44,458 bases of DNA from Rhizobiaceae bacterium (GTDB taxonomy: Bacteria > Pseudomonadota > Alphaproteobacteria > Rhizobiales > Rhizobiaceae). The position numbers and the translations under genes were made by a program. This document shows positions 1 to 7,795 of the stretch, piece by piece (within the stretch, counting starts at the first letter, position 1; every line of letters begins with the position of its first letter). The stretch spans positions 1-44,458 of the forward strand of contig JARGOF010000047.1 of assembly GCA_029212415.1 (NCBI GenBank), read 5' to 3'. The notes under the pieces were generated by a model that searched no databases, was not told the origin of the DNA, and saw only the letters and a list, made by a program, of their open reading frames with translations.

Positions 1-933
1 AAACATCAATCCGTTGCGTTGTCGGTTTTGCTGCAGCCGGTGGGTGGACATGGCATCATGGGTCCCATCACTGGCCGTCATATTGTCCAGACTGGCGGCA
101 ATGTGGTCGCTGATCGCATCCATCAGAACCGTGCTGACACCGGGGCGGCGTATCAGGCCTATCTCGGCGGGAGGCAGCGACGGAAAACCTTCAGCGGCGC
201 TCAGGATCCGCATGCCCGGGCGTAGCGCCGATTCGGGCAGCAATGATACCGCAAGGCCGGCCAGGACGGCTGAGGCCACCACGGTGGATGACCAACTGGT
301 AAACAGGATCGAATAGTCGCGTCCCACGGATTCAAGGGCAGCGCAGCCAAGTTGGCGCCAATCGCAATCGCGCCGACCGACAGCCAGCGGAACCGGTGTT
401 TCCGTGTGCACCGAATGGGCCATCGACGTCACCCACAAAAGCGGTTCGGACCGCACCATGATGGAGTTTCTCACCTTCGGATTGTGTGTGACCAACGCCA
501 CATCCAATTCATTGCGGTTGAGCCTTTCGCACAGATCCTTCGATGGTTCACAGGCAATCGTCAGTTCCACATTCGGATTCGTCTTGGCAAAGCGGGCAAT
601 GATATCCGGCATGTATCTGTCGGCGTAATCATCGGGTGTTCCAAGCCGGATCGTCCCGGCCAGCGCCTCATCATCAAAGGCGGCCAAAGTCTCATTGTTA
701 AGCCGTACCAGCTTTCGGGCAAAGGTCAGCAAACGTTCACCGTCGCCAGTCAACCGGTTCATCCGCCCGGCCTTTTCAAACAATGGCTTGCCGACGCGTT
801 CTTCCAGCCGCCGCATCTGCATGGAGACGGCCGATTGTGTTTTGTTCACCTCATCGGCGGCACGGGTGAAACTGCCCATGTCGATGATGGCGATAAATGT
901 TCTGAGCTGGTCGATATCAAGAGGCGCAGCCAT
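1..933 (-). CDS. LysR-family transcriptional regulator (3' end cut by window edge)
   Basis: The minus-strand frame is open from the ATG at 933 to the window edge, at least 311 codons. LysR proteins are usually about 300 residues, so only a short tail is probably missing. The N-terminus is a typical LysR winged helix-turn-helix: LDIDQLRTFIAI, then a GSFTRAADEV recognition region and SAVSMQMRRLEERVGKPLFE. The remainder fits the two-lobed effector-binding domain. An in-frame ATG at 939 is an alternative start. The gene is divergent from a DUF1127 gene with about 210 bp between them, so it may control that gene and itself. The effector cannot be read from the sequence. Family assignment is firm; the target is inference. 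Confidence 0.93.
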   Translation of the reverse strand, partial: MAAPLDIDQLRTFIAIIDMGSFTRAADEVNKTQSAVSMQMRRLEERVGKPLFEKAGRMNRLTGDGERLLTFARKLVRLNNETLAAFDDEALAGTIRLGTPDDYADRYMPDIIARFAKTNPNVELTIACEPSKDLCERLNRNELDVALVTHNPKVRNSIMVRSEPLLWVTSMAHSVHTETPVPLAVGRRDCDWRQLGCAALESVGRDYSILFTSWSSTVVASAVLAGLAVSLLPESALRPGMRILSAAEGFPSLPPAEIGLIRRPGVSTVLMDAISDHIAASLDNMTASDGTHDAMSTHRLQQNRQRNGLMF

Positions 934-942
934 GGGCATCCC

Positions 943-961
943 ATCAATAATGCTGATTGAT
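943..961. promoter_or_regulatory. Inverted repeat upstream of the LysR gene, possible operator
   Basis: ATCAAT and ATTGAT form a perfect 6-bp dyad around a 7-bp AT-rich spacer. It lies 9 bp upstream of the ATG at 933, in the divergent region shared with the DUF1127 gene. It also contains T-N11-A spacings, but AT-rich DNA gives these readily. A role in autoregulation is a guess from position. Confidence 0.3.
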
Positions 962-1145
962 TAAATATGAAACATTCACTGGATTAATTAGTCGAGTTTT
1001 GGAAAGACTGCAAGTGCCGATCACAACACGGTGCGGCGGGGTGTTTTTTCCGAAAATTCAATGTGCAACGCGAAGCGGAAACACGCCCAAATCATGGAAA
1101 CCTGTTTGATTCCTAGCGACGGCAGGTTCGGAAAGGAGAGATACT

Positions 1146-1421
1146 ATGATCAGTCTGCAAAAAAGTCTCGGAACCCTGGCCACGGGCAAACGCAAAACAA
1201 CCTGGGGCGCATTCTGGTCTGTGATTGTCTCTCTGCGCAGGCGCTACAGCAATCGACGCGATCTCCGCACGCTGCACGAATTCAATGATCATCAACTCGC
1301 TGATATCGGGCTGACCAGAGACGACCTGCGATATGCCATGCGGGGTGGTCCGTTTGACGACCATTCCCTCGATCTGAACCGCGCCGTATTGCGGCGGCGT
1401 TCGCGGCTCGACATGTTGTAA
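1146..1421 (+). CDS. DUF1127 domain protein
   Basis: This 91-residue basic protein has the DUF1127 (YjiS-like) signature in its C-terminal half: LHEFNDHQLADIGLTRDDL, preceded by an Arg-rich stretch. The start is well supported by AAGGAG about 8 bases upstream of the ATG. DUF1127 proteins are abundant in Hyphomicrobiales. Several are controlled by LysR regulators (Brucella VtlR is a published case), and some are linked to RNA turnover or phosphate and carbon physiology, but this member's function is unknown. It is transcribed away from the LysR gene and ends at a terminator-like hairpin. The first 40 residues before the domain are not recognisable. Confidence 0.9.
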   Translation: MISLQKSLGTLATGKRKTTWGAFWSVIVSLRRRYSNRRDLRTLHEFNDHQLADIGLTRDDLRYAMRGGPFDDHSLDLNRAVLRRRSRLDML

Positions 1422-1429
1422 TGAAAGTG

Positions 1430-1457
1430 CCCGACGGCTGAAAAGACAGTCGTCGGG
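1430..1457 (+). terminator. Hairpin after the DUF1127 gene
   Basis: CCCGACGGCTG and CAGTCGTCGGG pair as an 11-bp stem with one G-U pair in the plus-strand transcript, around an AAAAGA loop. The hairpin starts 8 bp after the stop codon. Only TTC follows, so it is weak as an intrinsic terminator. It lies between convergent genes; the minus-strand RNA would carry an A-C mismatch instead. Confidence 0.55.
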
Positions 1458-1482
1458 TTCGCCACAGCGGTGCTTCAACAGT

Positions 1483-2292
1483 TCAGCGCTGTTTGTTCAT
1501 GCCCTTGAGATAGCTGTCGAAAATGCTGTCGACATTTTTCTGGTAGTCCTTCTGCACCTTGGTGCCGGCCTCGAACATGTCGCCAAAAATATTGTCCAGG
1601 GGATTTGCCTGTTTTTCGGGTTCAGGCGCGGCTGTCTGGCCCATGCCCGCCATGCCACCCTTCATCATGTTGCCGATCATGTCGGCAAAGGGATTGCCGG
1701 ATGTTTTGCCATCCTTGCCGGCGGCGCCGCCAAACATGGTTTCCATCATCTGGCCGAGCGGGTTTTCGGGCGCATTGGCGGCTGCCTGTTTTTGCCCGGC
1801 GCCCGCCTGGCCCATCATTTGCCCGAGCATATCGGCAAAGACATTGCCAGAGGCACCGCTGGATTTTGATCCGCCTGTCGCCTGGTTTGCAAGCCCGCCC
1901 ATGATGGTGCTGGCAATCACCGGGAGCAATTGCTTGAGAATGTTCTGGCCAATGCCGGTGGTCTGTTCAGCCTGTTGCGCCACGGCCCGGCTGACCTCTT
2001 TGGAGCCAAAAAGGTGCCCCAATATTCCGTTGCCTTCGGCAACACCCTGAGGAGAAAAGGCCTGGCTCACATTGTTGAAATAGTCTGCATGATTGCCATT
2101 GGCCAAGGCCTGCATGAAATTGCCGATATCCTCGGGATTGGTGGCATTGCGCTTCAATCCGGTGGAAAAGGCCGGCATCAGCGCCTCCATCGCCTGGGAG
2201 ATCTGGTCTTCCTTCAGTCCGAACTGTTTTGCCATGGCACGCGCTGCTTCGCCATTTTGCGCCTGCATCATCATTTCTAAAAGCGGCTGCAT
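1483..2292 (-). CDS. DUF937 domain protein with Gly/Met/Asn-rich tail
   Basis: The protein has 269 residues. The first 150 or so resemble DUF937: a helical start with FGLKEDQISQAMEALMPAFSTGLK, then GILGHLFGSKEVSRAVAQQAEQTTGI and ILKQLLPVIASTIMGGL. The second half is low complexity, with a loosely repeated module of the form N-P-(L/F)-x-x-(M/I)-(I/M)-(G/E)-x-M near residues 177, 199 and 235. It ends in a charged segment. No signal peptide is seen. DUF937 has no assigned biochemical function. The ATG at 2292 is the first in the frame. The gene is probably transcribed alone or with gshA, 121 bp upstream on the same strand. Confidence 0.85.
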   Translation of the reverse strand: MQPLLEMMMQAQNGEAARAMAKQFGLKEDQISQAMEALMPAFSTGLKRNATNPEDIGNFMQALANGNHADYFNNVSQAFSPQGVAEGNGILGHLFGSKEVSRAVAQQAEQTTGIGQNILKQLLPVIASTIMGGLANQATGGSKSSGASGNVFADMLGQMMGQAGAGQKQAAANAPENPLGQMMETMFGGAAGKDGKTSGNPFADMIGNMMKGGMAGMGQTAAPEPEKQANPLDNIFGDMFEAGTKVQKDYQKNVDSIFDSYLKGMNKQR

Positions 2293-2317
2293 TGTCTGAT
2301 CCTCGTTGGAACTGTCG

Positions 2318-2347
2318 GTTTGCGGACGGTCAGTTTGCGGACGGTCT
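2318..2347. repeat. Two tandem copies of a 15-bp unit
   Basis: GTTTGCGGACGGTC followed by A or T occurs twice back to back, in the 121-bp gap between gshA and the DUF937 gene. The copies lie 26 to 55 bp upstream of the DUF937 start. They could be a duplicated binding site or simple slippage. Confidence 0.6.
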
Positions 2348-2413
2348 GGCCACCCGCAATCGCTTATCAGCGCCTATAGGACCAGATTTGCTGCCGTCAG
2401 GCAATCACAATGG

Positions 2414-3787
2414 TCAATAGGCATAATCCTTGAAGACCTGATCCACCGAGCCTTTCCATGGCCCATGATAGAGATCCAGCAATTCGCCGGCTGCCGTCTT
2501 GCCGCGGGCGACCGTTTCTTCAAGCGGTGCAAGGAAATGCGCCTCGTCATTGCCATCTTCATTGAGTTGCTGGCGCGCCTGCAGTCCGGCGCGCGAAATG
2601 GCGAGCACTTCACGGGAAATCTTGTGCAGGCTTTTGCCGGCAATCTCCGCATCAAGACCAAGCGACGGAACGCTGTCGCGCAATTCCTGAACCTGCTCGA
2701 AGCTCCAACCGCGGGTGAGATCTTCGGCCGCGTCCAGAGCGGCATCATCATAAAGCAGGCCGACCCAAAGTGCGGGCAGGGCGCATATGCGCCTCCATGG
2801 CCCGCCGTCGGCACCGCGCATTTCCAGAAACTGCTTCAGTCGCACCTCTGGAAACAGCGTTGACAGATGATTGGTCCAGTCTCCCATGGTGGGCAGACCG
2901 TCGGGCAACTCTTTGCGCAGCGCACCATCCATGAATTGCCTGAAGGTGACATGGGTGCAGTCGTGATAATGGCCTTCACGTAAAACGAAATACATCGGCA
3001 CATCCAGTGCCCATTCGACGTAATCGGCAAACCCGTAGTCCTCGGAAAAGACAAAGGGCAGGATACCGGCGCGTCTGTTGTCGGTATCGCGCCAGATGTC
3101 CGATCTCCAGGACAGCAATCCGTTGGGCTTTCCCTCGGTGAAGGGCGAGAGGGCAAAAAGCGCTGTCGCCAAGGGCTGCAAACGCATTGAAACCTGCATT
3201 TTGCGGCGCATGTCGCGCTCGGACTCAAAATCGAGATTCACTTGAATGGTGCAGGTCCGATACATCATGTCGAGACCCTGGCTGCCCACTTTGGGCATGT
3301 AATTGGTCATGATGTCGTAGCGGGACTTGGGCATGCGCGGTGTTTGAGCCCTGGTCCAGGTGGGGCTGCCGCCCAGTCCCAGAAATCCGATGCCCAGCGG
3401 TTCGGCGATTTCGCGAAGCTGCGCCAGATGGGCATTTGATTCGCGGCAGGTCTGGTGAATATTGACCAGCGGTGCACCCGACAGTTCGAACTGGCCGCCC
3501 GGTTCCAGTGAGATGGCACCCATTCCGGTTGGTTCCACCAGTCCGATGATATTGCCTTCATCGAGGATCGGCTCCCAGCCAAGCAGGTCACGCATGCCCT
3601 CAAGCAGAGCTGAAATGGATCGTTCTCCCCGATAGGGTACGGGAGAATTGTCATTGAGGAAAAACGCGAATTTTTCGTGTTCGGTCCCTATGCGAAAATC
3701 CTGCTTCGGCTTGCAGCCTTTGGCAAGATAGGAAACCAGCTCGTCTTTGGAACTGATGGGTGTCTCATCGATCGTATCGCGGGCCAT
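2414..3787 (-). CDS. gshA: Glutamate-cysteine ligase (glutathione synthesis, first step)
   Basis: GshA joins glutamate and cysteine with ATP to give gamma-glutamylcysteine in the cytosol. The 457-residue protein fits the GCS2-type ligases shared by alphaproteobacteria and plants, which differ from the E. coli enzyme. Visible motifs are GTEHEKF near residue 35, SLEPGGQFELSGAPL near 95 and MYRTCTIQVNLDF near 180. In the last the Cys-Thr-Ile-Gln-Val-Asn core is typical. Length is normal for the group. rsmE lies upstream on the same strand, an arrangement I recall from other rhizobia. The glutathione product links it to the GST at 20181, though not physically. Confidence 0.95.
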   Translation of the reverse strand: MARDTIDETPISSKDELVSYLAKGCKPKQDFRIGTEHEKFAFFLNDNSPVPYRGERSISALLEGMRDLLGWEPILDEGNIIGLVEPTGMGAISLEPGGQFELSGAPLVNIHQTCRESNAHLAQLREIAEPLGIGFLGLGGSPTWTRAQTPRMPKSRYDIMTNYMPKVGSQGLDMMYRTCTIQVNLDFESERDMRRKMQVSMRLQPLATALFALSPFTEGKPNGLLSWRSDIWRDTDNRRAGILPFVFSEDYGFADYVEWALDVPMYFVLREGHYHDCTHVTFRQFMDGALRKELPDGLPTMGDWTNHLSTLFPEVRLKQFLEMRGADGGPWRRICALPALWVGLLYDDAALDAAEDLTRGWSFEQVQELRDSVPSLGLDAEIAGKSLHKISREVLAISRAGLQARQQLNEDGNDEAHFLAPLEETVARGKTAAGELLDLYHGPWKGSVDQVFKDYAY

Positions 3788-3798
3788 GGGCTAAATTC

Positions 3799-3936
3799 TC
3801 AAACTGCAGCCATTGGGAAAGCCACCGCAAGGCGACCGGTAAACTGGTTTAGGTGCTTGAACTGCTTTGCAGCGCTGTGCAAGCAAAAATCGTTGATCGC
3901 AGCGTTCAGTAAAAGTTGATGGGCGGGATTCAGCAT
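3799..3936 (-). CDS. Possible 45-residue small protein between rsmE and gshA
   Basis: An ORF begins at an ATG that shares its A with the rsmE stop codon (TGATG), the usual layout for translational coupling. GGAG lies about 8 bases upstream of the ATG, inside the end of rsmE. It stops 11 bp before the gshA start and so fills the 148-bp gap. The predicted peptide begins [16 protein letters not shown] and matches no family I know. It has no obvious signal peptide or membrane segment. Start signal and placement favour a real gene; short length and lack of homology argue against. It could equally be untranslated spacer. Confidence 0.35.
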   Translation of the reverse strand: MLNPAHQLLLNAAINDFCLHSAAKQFKHLNQFTGRLAVAFPMAAV

Positions 3937-4670
3937 CACCAATCTCCTATTGTAGCCTGCAAAACCGCCATTGCGGCAACCGCTGCCGTGTCGGCGCGCA
4001 AAATCCTCGGCCCCAGTGGAATTGCTGTGACAAATCTGCACGACTGCAACAAATGGCGCTCATCATCTGAAAATCCACCCTCTGGTCCGATCAGCAGAGC
4101 AAGTTTGCTTTCGCTTACGGCTTGCAGTGTCGAAAGCGGATTATGCGTCTTTGCCATTTCATCACAATAGATGATGCGTCGTTGCGGATCCCAGTTTTCC
4201 AGAAGCCTGACCAGTTTGACCGGTTCATGACAGATGGGTATCGACAGGATCCCGCATTGTTCTGCAGCTTCAATGGCGTTGCGTTCAAGCCGGTGGGCAT
4301 TGATTCTATGTGCCTGCGTATGGTGGGTGAGCACCGGCTGAATAACGCCTGCGCCCATTTCGACGGCCTTTTGCACGGTATAGTCAAGCCGTGCCTGTTT
4401 CAGCGGCGCAAAAAGATAATGCAGATCACAGGGATCGGGCTGAACCCGGACCAGGTCTTGCACGAGAAGTACGAGTTTTTTCTTGCTTTCATAATGAATT
4501 TTTGCGGCCCATTCACCGTGCCGTCCATTGAACAACAGAACGTTGTCGCCTTCGCCCATGCGCAGGACATGGGAAAGATAGTTGAACTGATCCTTGTCAG
4601 CCGGAATCTTTGCACCGTTTTGCAGATCATCTTCGACAAAGAGTCGCTGAATTTTGAAATTTGCGCGCAT
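3936..4670 (-). CDS. rsmE: 16S rRNA m3U1498 methyltransferase
   Basis: RsmE methylates N3 of U1498 in 16S rRNA, using SAM, on the assembled 30S subunit. The 244-residue product has the N-terminal PUA-like region ([20 protein letters not shown]) and a C-terminal SPOUT domain. The knot motifs [13 protein letters not shown] near residue 195 and [17 protein letters not shown] near 225 are clear. The frame is open 41 codons further upstream. I chose the ATG at 4670 because it gives the normal RsmE N-terminus ([11 protein letters not shown]), although no strong Shine-Dalgarno is seen. It precedes gshA on the same strand. Confidence 0.95.
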   Translation of the reverse strand: MRANFKIQRLFVEDDLQNGAKIPADKDQFNYLSHVLRMGEGDNVLLFNGRHGEWAAKIHYESKKKLVLLVQDLVRVQPDPCDLHYLFAPLKQARLDYTVQKAVEMGAGVIQPVLTHHTQAHRINAHRLERNAIEAAEQCGILSIPICHEPVKLVRLLENWDPQRRIIYCDEMAKTHNPLSTLQAVSESKLALLIGPEGGFSDDERHLLQSCRFVTAIPLGPRILRADTAAVAAMAVLQATIGDW

Positions 4671-4752
4671 CAGGATTGTGTGCCCCACATCTGCCAGAAA
4701 CTCAAGTCTCTGCACTGCCGCTTGCCAGACCGGAAGATTGTCCGGTGGCCGA

Positions 4753-5385
4753 TCAGCCCGCCCGGCGTGCGAAAACGGAAAACAGCCCGGCACCCATCAG
4801 CAATACGGCACCCGTGCGGGTGGCCCTTCGCAACACCGAAGGGCGCCGGATGATGTGCCGTGCCCGGCTGGCAAGCAAGGCATAGGCCCAGGCATTGGCA
4901 ACGCCCAGAATGACGAAAAGCAGCACAAAAATGGCCGCCTGTGGCGCGAAAGCCCTGTCGGGCGCAATGAATTGCGGCACGAAGGCGACGAAAAAGATGA
5001 TGCCTTTGGGATTGAGCAGGGTCACCAGAAATGAATCGCGGAATATCGACCAGCGATGGTGCATTGGCGCCAATTGTTCGAGATGCGGCACGCTGACCGG
5101 CGTTTTCCACATCTTGATGCCGATATAGATGAGATAGCCAGCACCTGCCCATTTGACGATGGCAAAGATCGTCGCGGAGGCTGCCAGTATGGTTCCAACC
5201 CCGATGATCGACAATGAGGCCGCGGCAAGGTCGCCCAGCGCGACACCCAGAACACTGGCCAGCGCCACGCGTTTGCCATGGGAAAGTGCCTGGCTGATCA
5301 CCATGATGATGGTCGGTCCCGGTATGATCAGCAGGACAAAGCTGGCAAGGGCAAATGTCAGAAGGGTTTCAATGGTGACGGGCAT
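4753..5385 (-). CDS. LysE/RhtB-family exporter
   Basis: The 210-residue protein has the LysE/RhtB fold of about six membrane segments: [24 protein letters not shown] at the N-terminus with the characteristic [16 protein letters not shown], then [11 protein letters not shown] and [20 protein letters not shown]. Family members export amino acids or related metabolites by proton antiport. The substrate cannot be predicted. AAGG lies just upstream of the ATG. The FCD-type GntR gene ends 56 bp upstream on the same strand, so the two may be co-transcribed and the exporter may be under that regulator. Confidence 0.93.
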   Translation of the reverse strand: MPVTIETLLTFALASFVLLIIPGPTIIMVISQALSHGKRVALASVLGVALGDLAAASLSIIGVGTILAASATIFAIVKWAGAGYLIYIGIKMWKTPVSVPHLEQLAPMHHRWSIFRDSFLVTLLNPKGIIFFVAFVPQFIAPDRAFAPQAAIFVLLFVILGVANAWAYALLASRARHIIRRPSVLRRATRTGAVLLMGAGLFSVFARRAG

Positions 5386-5441
5386 GATGAAGGCCTTAGG
5401 GGTGGATAGGCGGTGATGGGATCAAATCTCGATTGCATGGC

Positions 5442-6245
5442 TCATTTTGAGACCGCCGGTCCCTGATCCCGGATGGAACCATGCGACCTTTGACGCAGAT
5501 CGGATACCCGTGCCCAGTCATTGGCCTGTTCTGCCTCTCGAAGCGTTTGTGCAACAAATTCCATATGACGGGAAGCGGCCTTTTGGGCGGCCTCCACCTT
5601 GCCGCTGACGATGGCATCATGGATTGCCACATGCTGCGCCAGCAGGTGATCGCGTGATCCGGAATATTGGTAGACAAGCGCCCGGTTGAAAAACACACCG
5701 TCGCTTAACAGACGGTAACAGGATCTGAGCGTGTGCAGGAGAATGATATTGTGGGCTGCCTCGCCAATGGCATTGTGAAAGGCCACATCGAGTGCCGCTT
5801 CCCCATCGAAATCATCCTTGCCATGAGCTTCCTTCATGCCATCGACAATCAGACTCAGACGATTTTTATCGACAGAGGTTGCGCGTTGGGCTGCCAATCC
5901 GGCTGTTGTTGCCTCTATTTCCCGTCTGTATTCCAGATAATCATGGGTTGCGCGCCGGTGACGGGAGATCAGATGCAACACCGGCTGGCTGAAGACTTCG
6001 CCGATCAGGTCGGCAACAAAGGTGCCGCCCCCATGGCGGCTGATGAGCAAACCGCGATTTTCAAGAACCTTCAGTGCTTCCCGCACGATCGGGCGTGACA
6101 CATCAAACGTGCGCGACAGTTCCCGCTCTCCGGGCAATTGATCGCCAGACCTCAAGATGCCTTCCAGAATGAGCAATTCGACCTGGCGCACAATGGCGTC
6201 GGCAGTGCGTCCGTGCTCGATTTTTGAAAAAACATCACTGGTCAT
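5442..6245 (-). CDS. FadR/GntR-family transcriptional regulator with FCD domain
   Basis: The protein has 267 residues. A GntR winged helix occupies residues 10-78 (LPGERELSRTFDVSRPIVREALKVLENRGLL). An all-helical FCD ligand domain follows, from about 95 to 235. The metal-ligand pattern of FCD domains is present: D153 and H157 in ALDVAFH, H205 and H227. Regulators of this group (LldR, PdhR, GlcC) sense small organic acids. A glycolate oxidase operon lies 2.6 kb away, so glycolate is a reasonable but untested candidate. A dyad sits 89 bp upstream of the start. The gene may be co-transcribed with the LysE exporter. Confidence 0.93.
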   Translation of the reverse strand: MTSDVFSKIEHGRTADAIVRQVELLILEGILRSGDQLPGERELSRTFDVSRPIVREALKVLENRGLLISRHGGGTFVADLIGEVFSQPVLHLISRHRRATHDYLEYRREIEATTAGLAAQRATSVDKNRLSLIVDGMKEAHGKDDFDGEAALDVAFHNAIGEAAHNIILLHTLRSCYRLLSDGVFFNRALVYQYSGSRDHLLAQHVAIHDAIVSGKVEAAQKAASRHMEFVAQTLREAEQANDWARVSDLRQRSHGSIRDQGPAVSK

Positions 6246-6333
6246 CTGTATCAGCCGTTCTCACCATGCAGGTCCTGTTTTCCCATTCCGCGCTTGCGGG
6301 TTTAGACCCGATGCATTGCCAAAGGCTAACAAG

Positions 6334-6364
6334 TGACCATCAAAATGGTCAACAATTTTGTCCA
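6334..6364. promoter_or_regulatory. Dyad operator candidate upstream of the GntR gene
   Basis: TGACCAT-CAAA-ATGGTCA (6334-6351) is a perfect 7-bp inverted repeat. It overlaps a looser dyad, TGG-T-CAA ... TTG-T-CCA (6346-6364). On the minus strand a possible -35 TTGACC lies at 6347-6352, with a weak -10 TTAGCC 17 bp further on, so the dyad would sit inside the promoter. TGGTC/GACCA half-sites are common for FadR-type regulators. Autorepression is inferred. The 250-bp region 6246-6495 also serves the divergent DUF3422 gene and holds nothing else that I recognise. Confidence 0.5.
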
Positions 6365-6501
6365 CTTTCAGGGTTCTGCATGAGTTCATGGCCCATTGCC
6401 GGTAGGCTGTTTTGGTGCATCATCAGGGCAAATTACCGCACCAGCTTTGTCTGAATGCCATTATGCGGCATAAGTAACGCAGCATTAAGCGAGGAATGCA
6501 G

Positions 6502-7794
6502 ATGGTGAGTGGCAGTTTTGGGTTTCCGATCGCCAAGGATCGGCCGATGGCTTTGGGTGAAGTCCATGCCCGGCCCTATCCTCTGATCGAATCTCCCCGG
6601 ATCATCGTTCAGCTTGCCTTCATGACGGACGGTGGCGCTGCAGTGGACAATGCGGTGCTGGCCGCTTTGAGCCGGGCGCGCGGTGTCGCGGCGCCGCAGC
6701 CCGATGCGCGCCATTATGTGCTGAGCTGGGGCACCGGCACCTTGCGCTGGGAGCGGCACACGGAATTTTCGACCTATTTTTATGAGGGGCCGGTTCCCGC
6801 GCAATACGGCGCAGAGATAACCGATCATCCCTTTGGAGATGGCTTCAGCCCGCCCGGCAGCCTGATTTCCGGTGTGCGGCTGGAAGTGCGAAAGTGGACA
6901 GCCGAAGCGGAGCTTTCACTGGCCTCCTTTGATCCCGCCAGCCTGTGTTTTTCCGAGGTTGAAAACGGCGCAGCGGCCGTCATCACGGATTTCCGGCAGG
7001 ACAAGGATGGCCTGACCCGGATTTTGGTTCTGGACAAGGGGCTTGCACCCGCCCGGGTTGGGGCGCTGGCGCAGCGGCTGATTGAAATCGAGACCTATCG
7101 CACCCTGGCGATGCTCGGTCTGCCACTGGCCCACTCGCTTTCTCCGCAGATGCGGCGGATCGAAGATGAACTGACCATCATTACACAACGCATGCGTCAG
7201 GAGGCCAAGGCCGGTAGTGATGAGATGCTGGGAGAAATCACGGCGCTGGCAGCAGAACTTGAAGCCAGCGCTGCCGCCAGCCTCTATCGCTTCGGTGCCA
7301 GCCGCGCCTATGACGGCATCGTCCAGGAACGCATTGCAACGCTGAGCGAGGTGGCCGTTTCGGGCTATGATACCTGGGGCGCATTTCTGCAGCGCCGTCT
7401 TGCGCCTGCCATGCGCACCTGCCGTTCCATTGAAGAGCGGCAGGCGGGCCTGTCGCGAAAACTGTCGCGTGCCACGGCGCTTCTGCGCAGTTGGGTTGAC
7501 CTGCAACTGGCAAAACAGAACAGCGAATTGCTGTTTTCCATGAACCGCCGGGCAAAGCTGCAATTGCGCCTGCAGCAGACGGTCGAAGGGCTTTCTGTCG
7601 CTGCTGTCTCCTATTATGTGGTTGGCCTGTTCGGCTATATCGCCAAGGCGGCGGAAGGCGCCGGCCTGCCGGTTCATGCGGGCCTGTTGACCGGCATGTC
7701 CGTGCCCGTGATCATCTTTGTCATCTGGTGGGTCGTGCGCGGCATCCGCAGGAAGCATAAGGATGAAGGTGGCGCAGCACCGGGGCAAGGCTGA
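6502..7794 (+). CDS. DUF3422 membrane protein
   Basis: The protein has about 430 residues and resembles DUF3422: ALGEVHARPYPLI near the start, HYVLSWGTGTLRWERHTEFSTY near residue 75, and DTWGAFLQRRLAPAMRTC near 290. A helical, probably coiled-coil stretch lies in the middle (RIEDELTIITQRMRQEAK). Two hydrophobic segments near the C-terminus (LSVAAVSYYVVGLFGYI and VPVIIFVIWWVVRGI) would anchor it in the inner membrane, with a basic tail. I prefer the ATG at 6502 because GAGG is 7 bases upstream; the ATG at 6496 is too close to it. Function is unknown. It lies between two regulators and close to the glycolate oxidase genes, a possible but unproven link. Confidence 0.88.
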   Translation: MVSGSFGFPIAKDRPMALGEVHARPYPLIESPRIIVQLAFMTDGGAAVDNAVLAALSRARGVAAPQPDARHYVLSWGTGTLRWERHTEFSTYFYEGPVPAQYGAEITDHPFGDGFSPPGSLISGVRLEVRKWTAEAELSLASFDPASLCFSEVENGAAAVITDFRQDKDGLTRILVLDKGLAPARVGALAQRLIEIETYRTLAMLGLPLAHSLSPQMRRIEDELTIITQRMRQEAKAGSDEMLGEITALAAELEASAAASLYRFGASRAYDGIVQERIATLSEVAVSGYDTWGAFLQRRLAPAMRTCRSIEERQAGLSRKLSRATALLRSWVDLQLAKQNSELLFSMNRRAKLQLRLQQTVEGLSVAAVSYYVVGLFGYIAKAAEGAGLPVHAGLLTGMSVPVIIFVIWWVVRGIRRKHKDEGGAAPGQG

Positions 7795-7795
7795 T

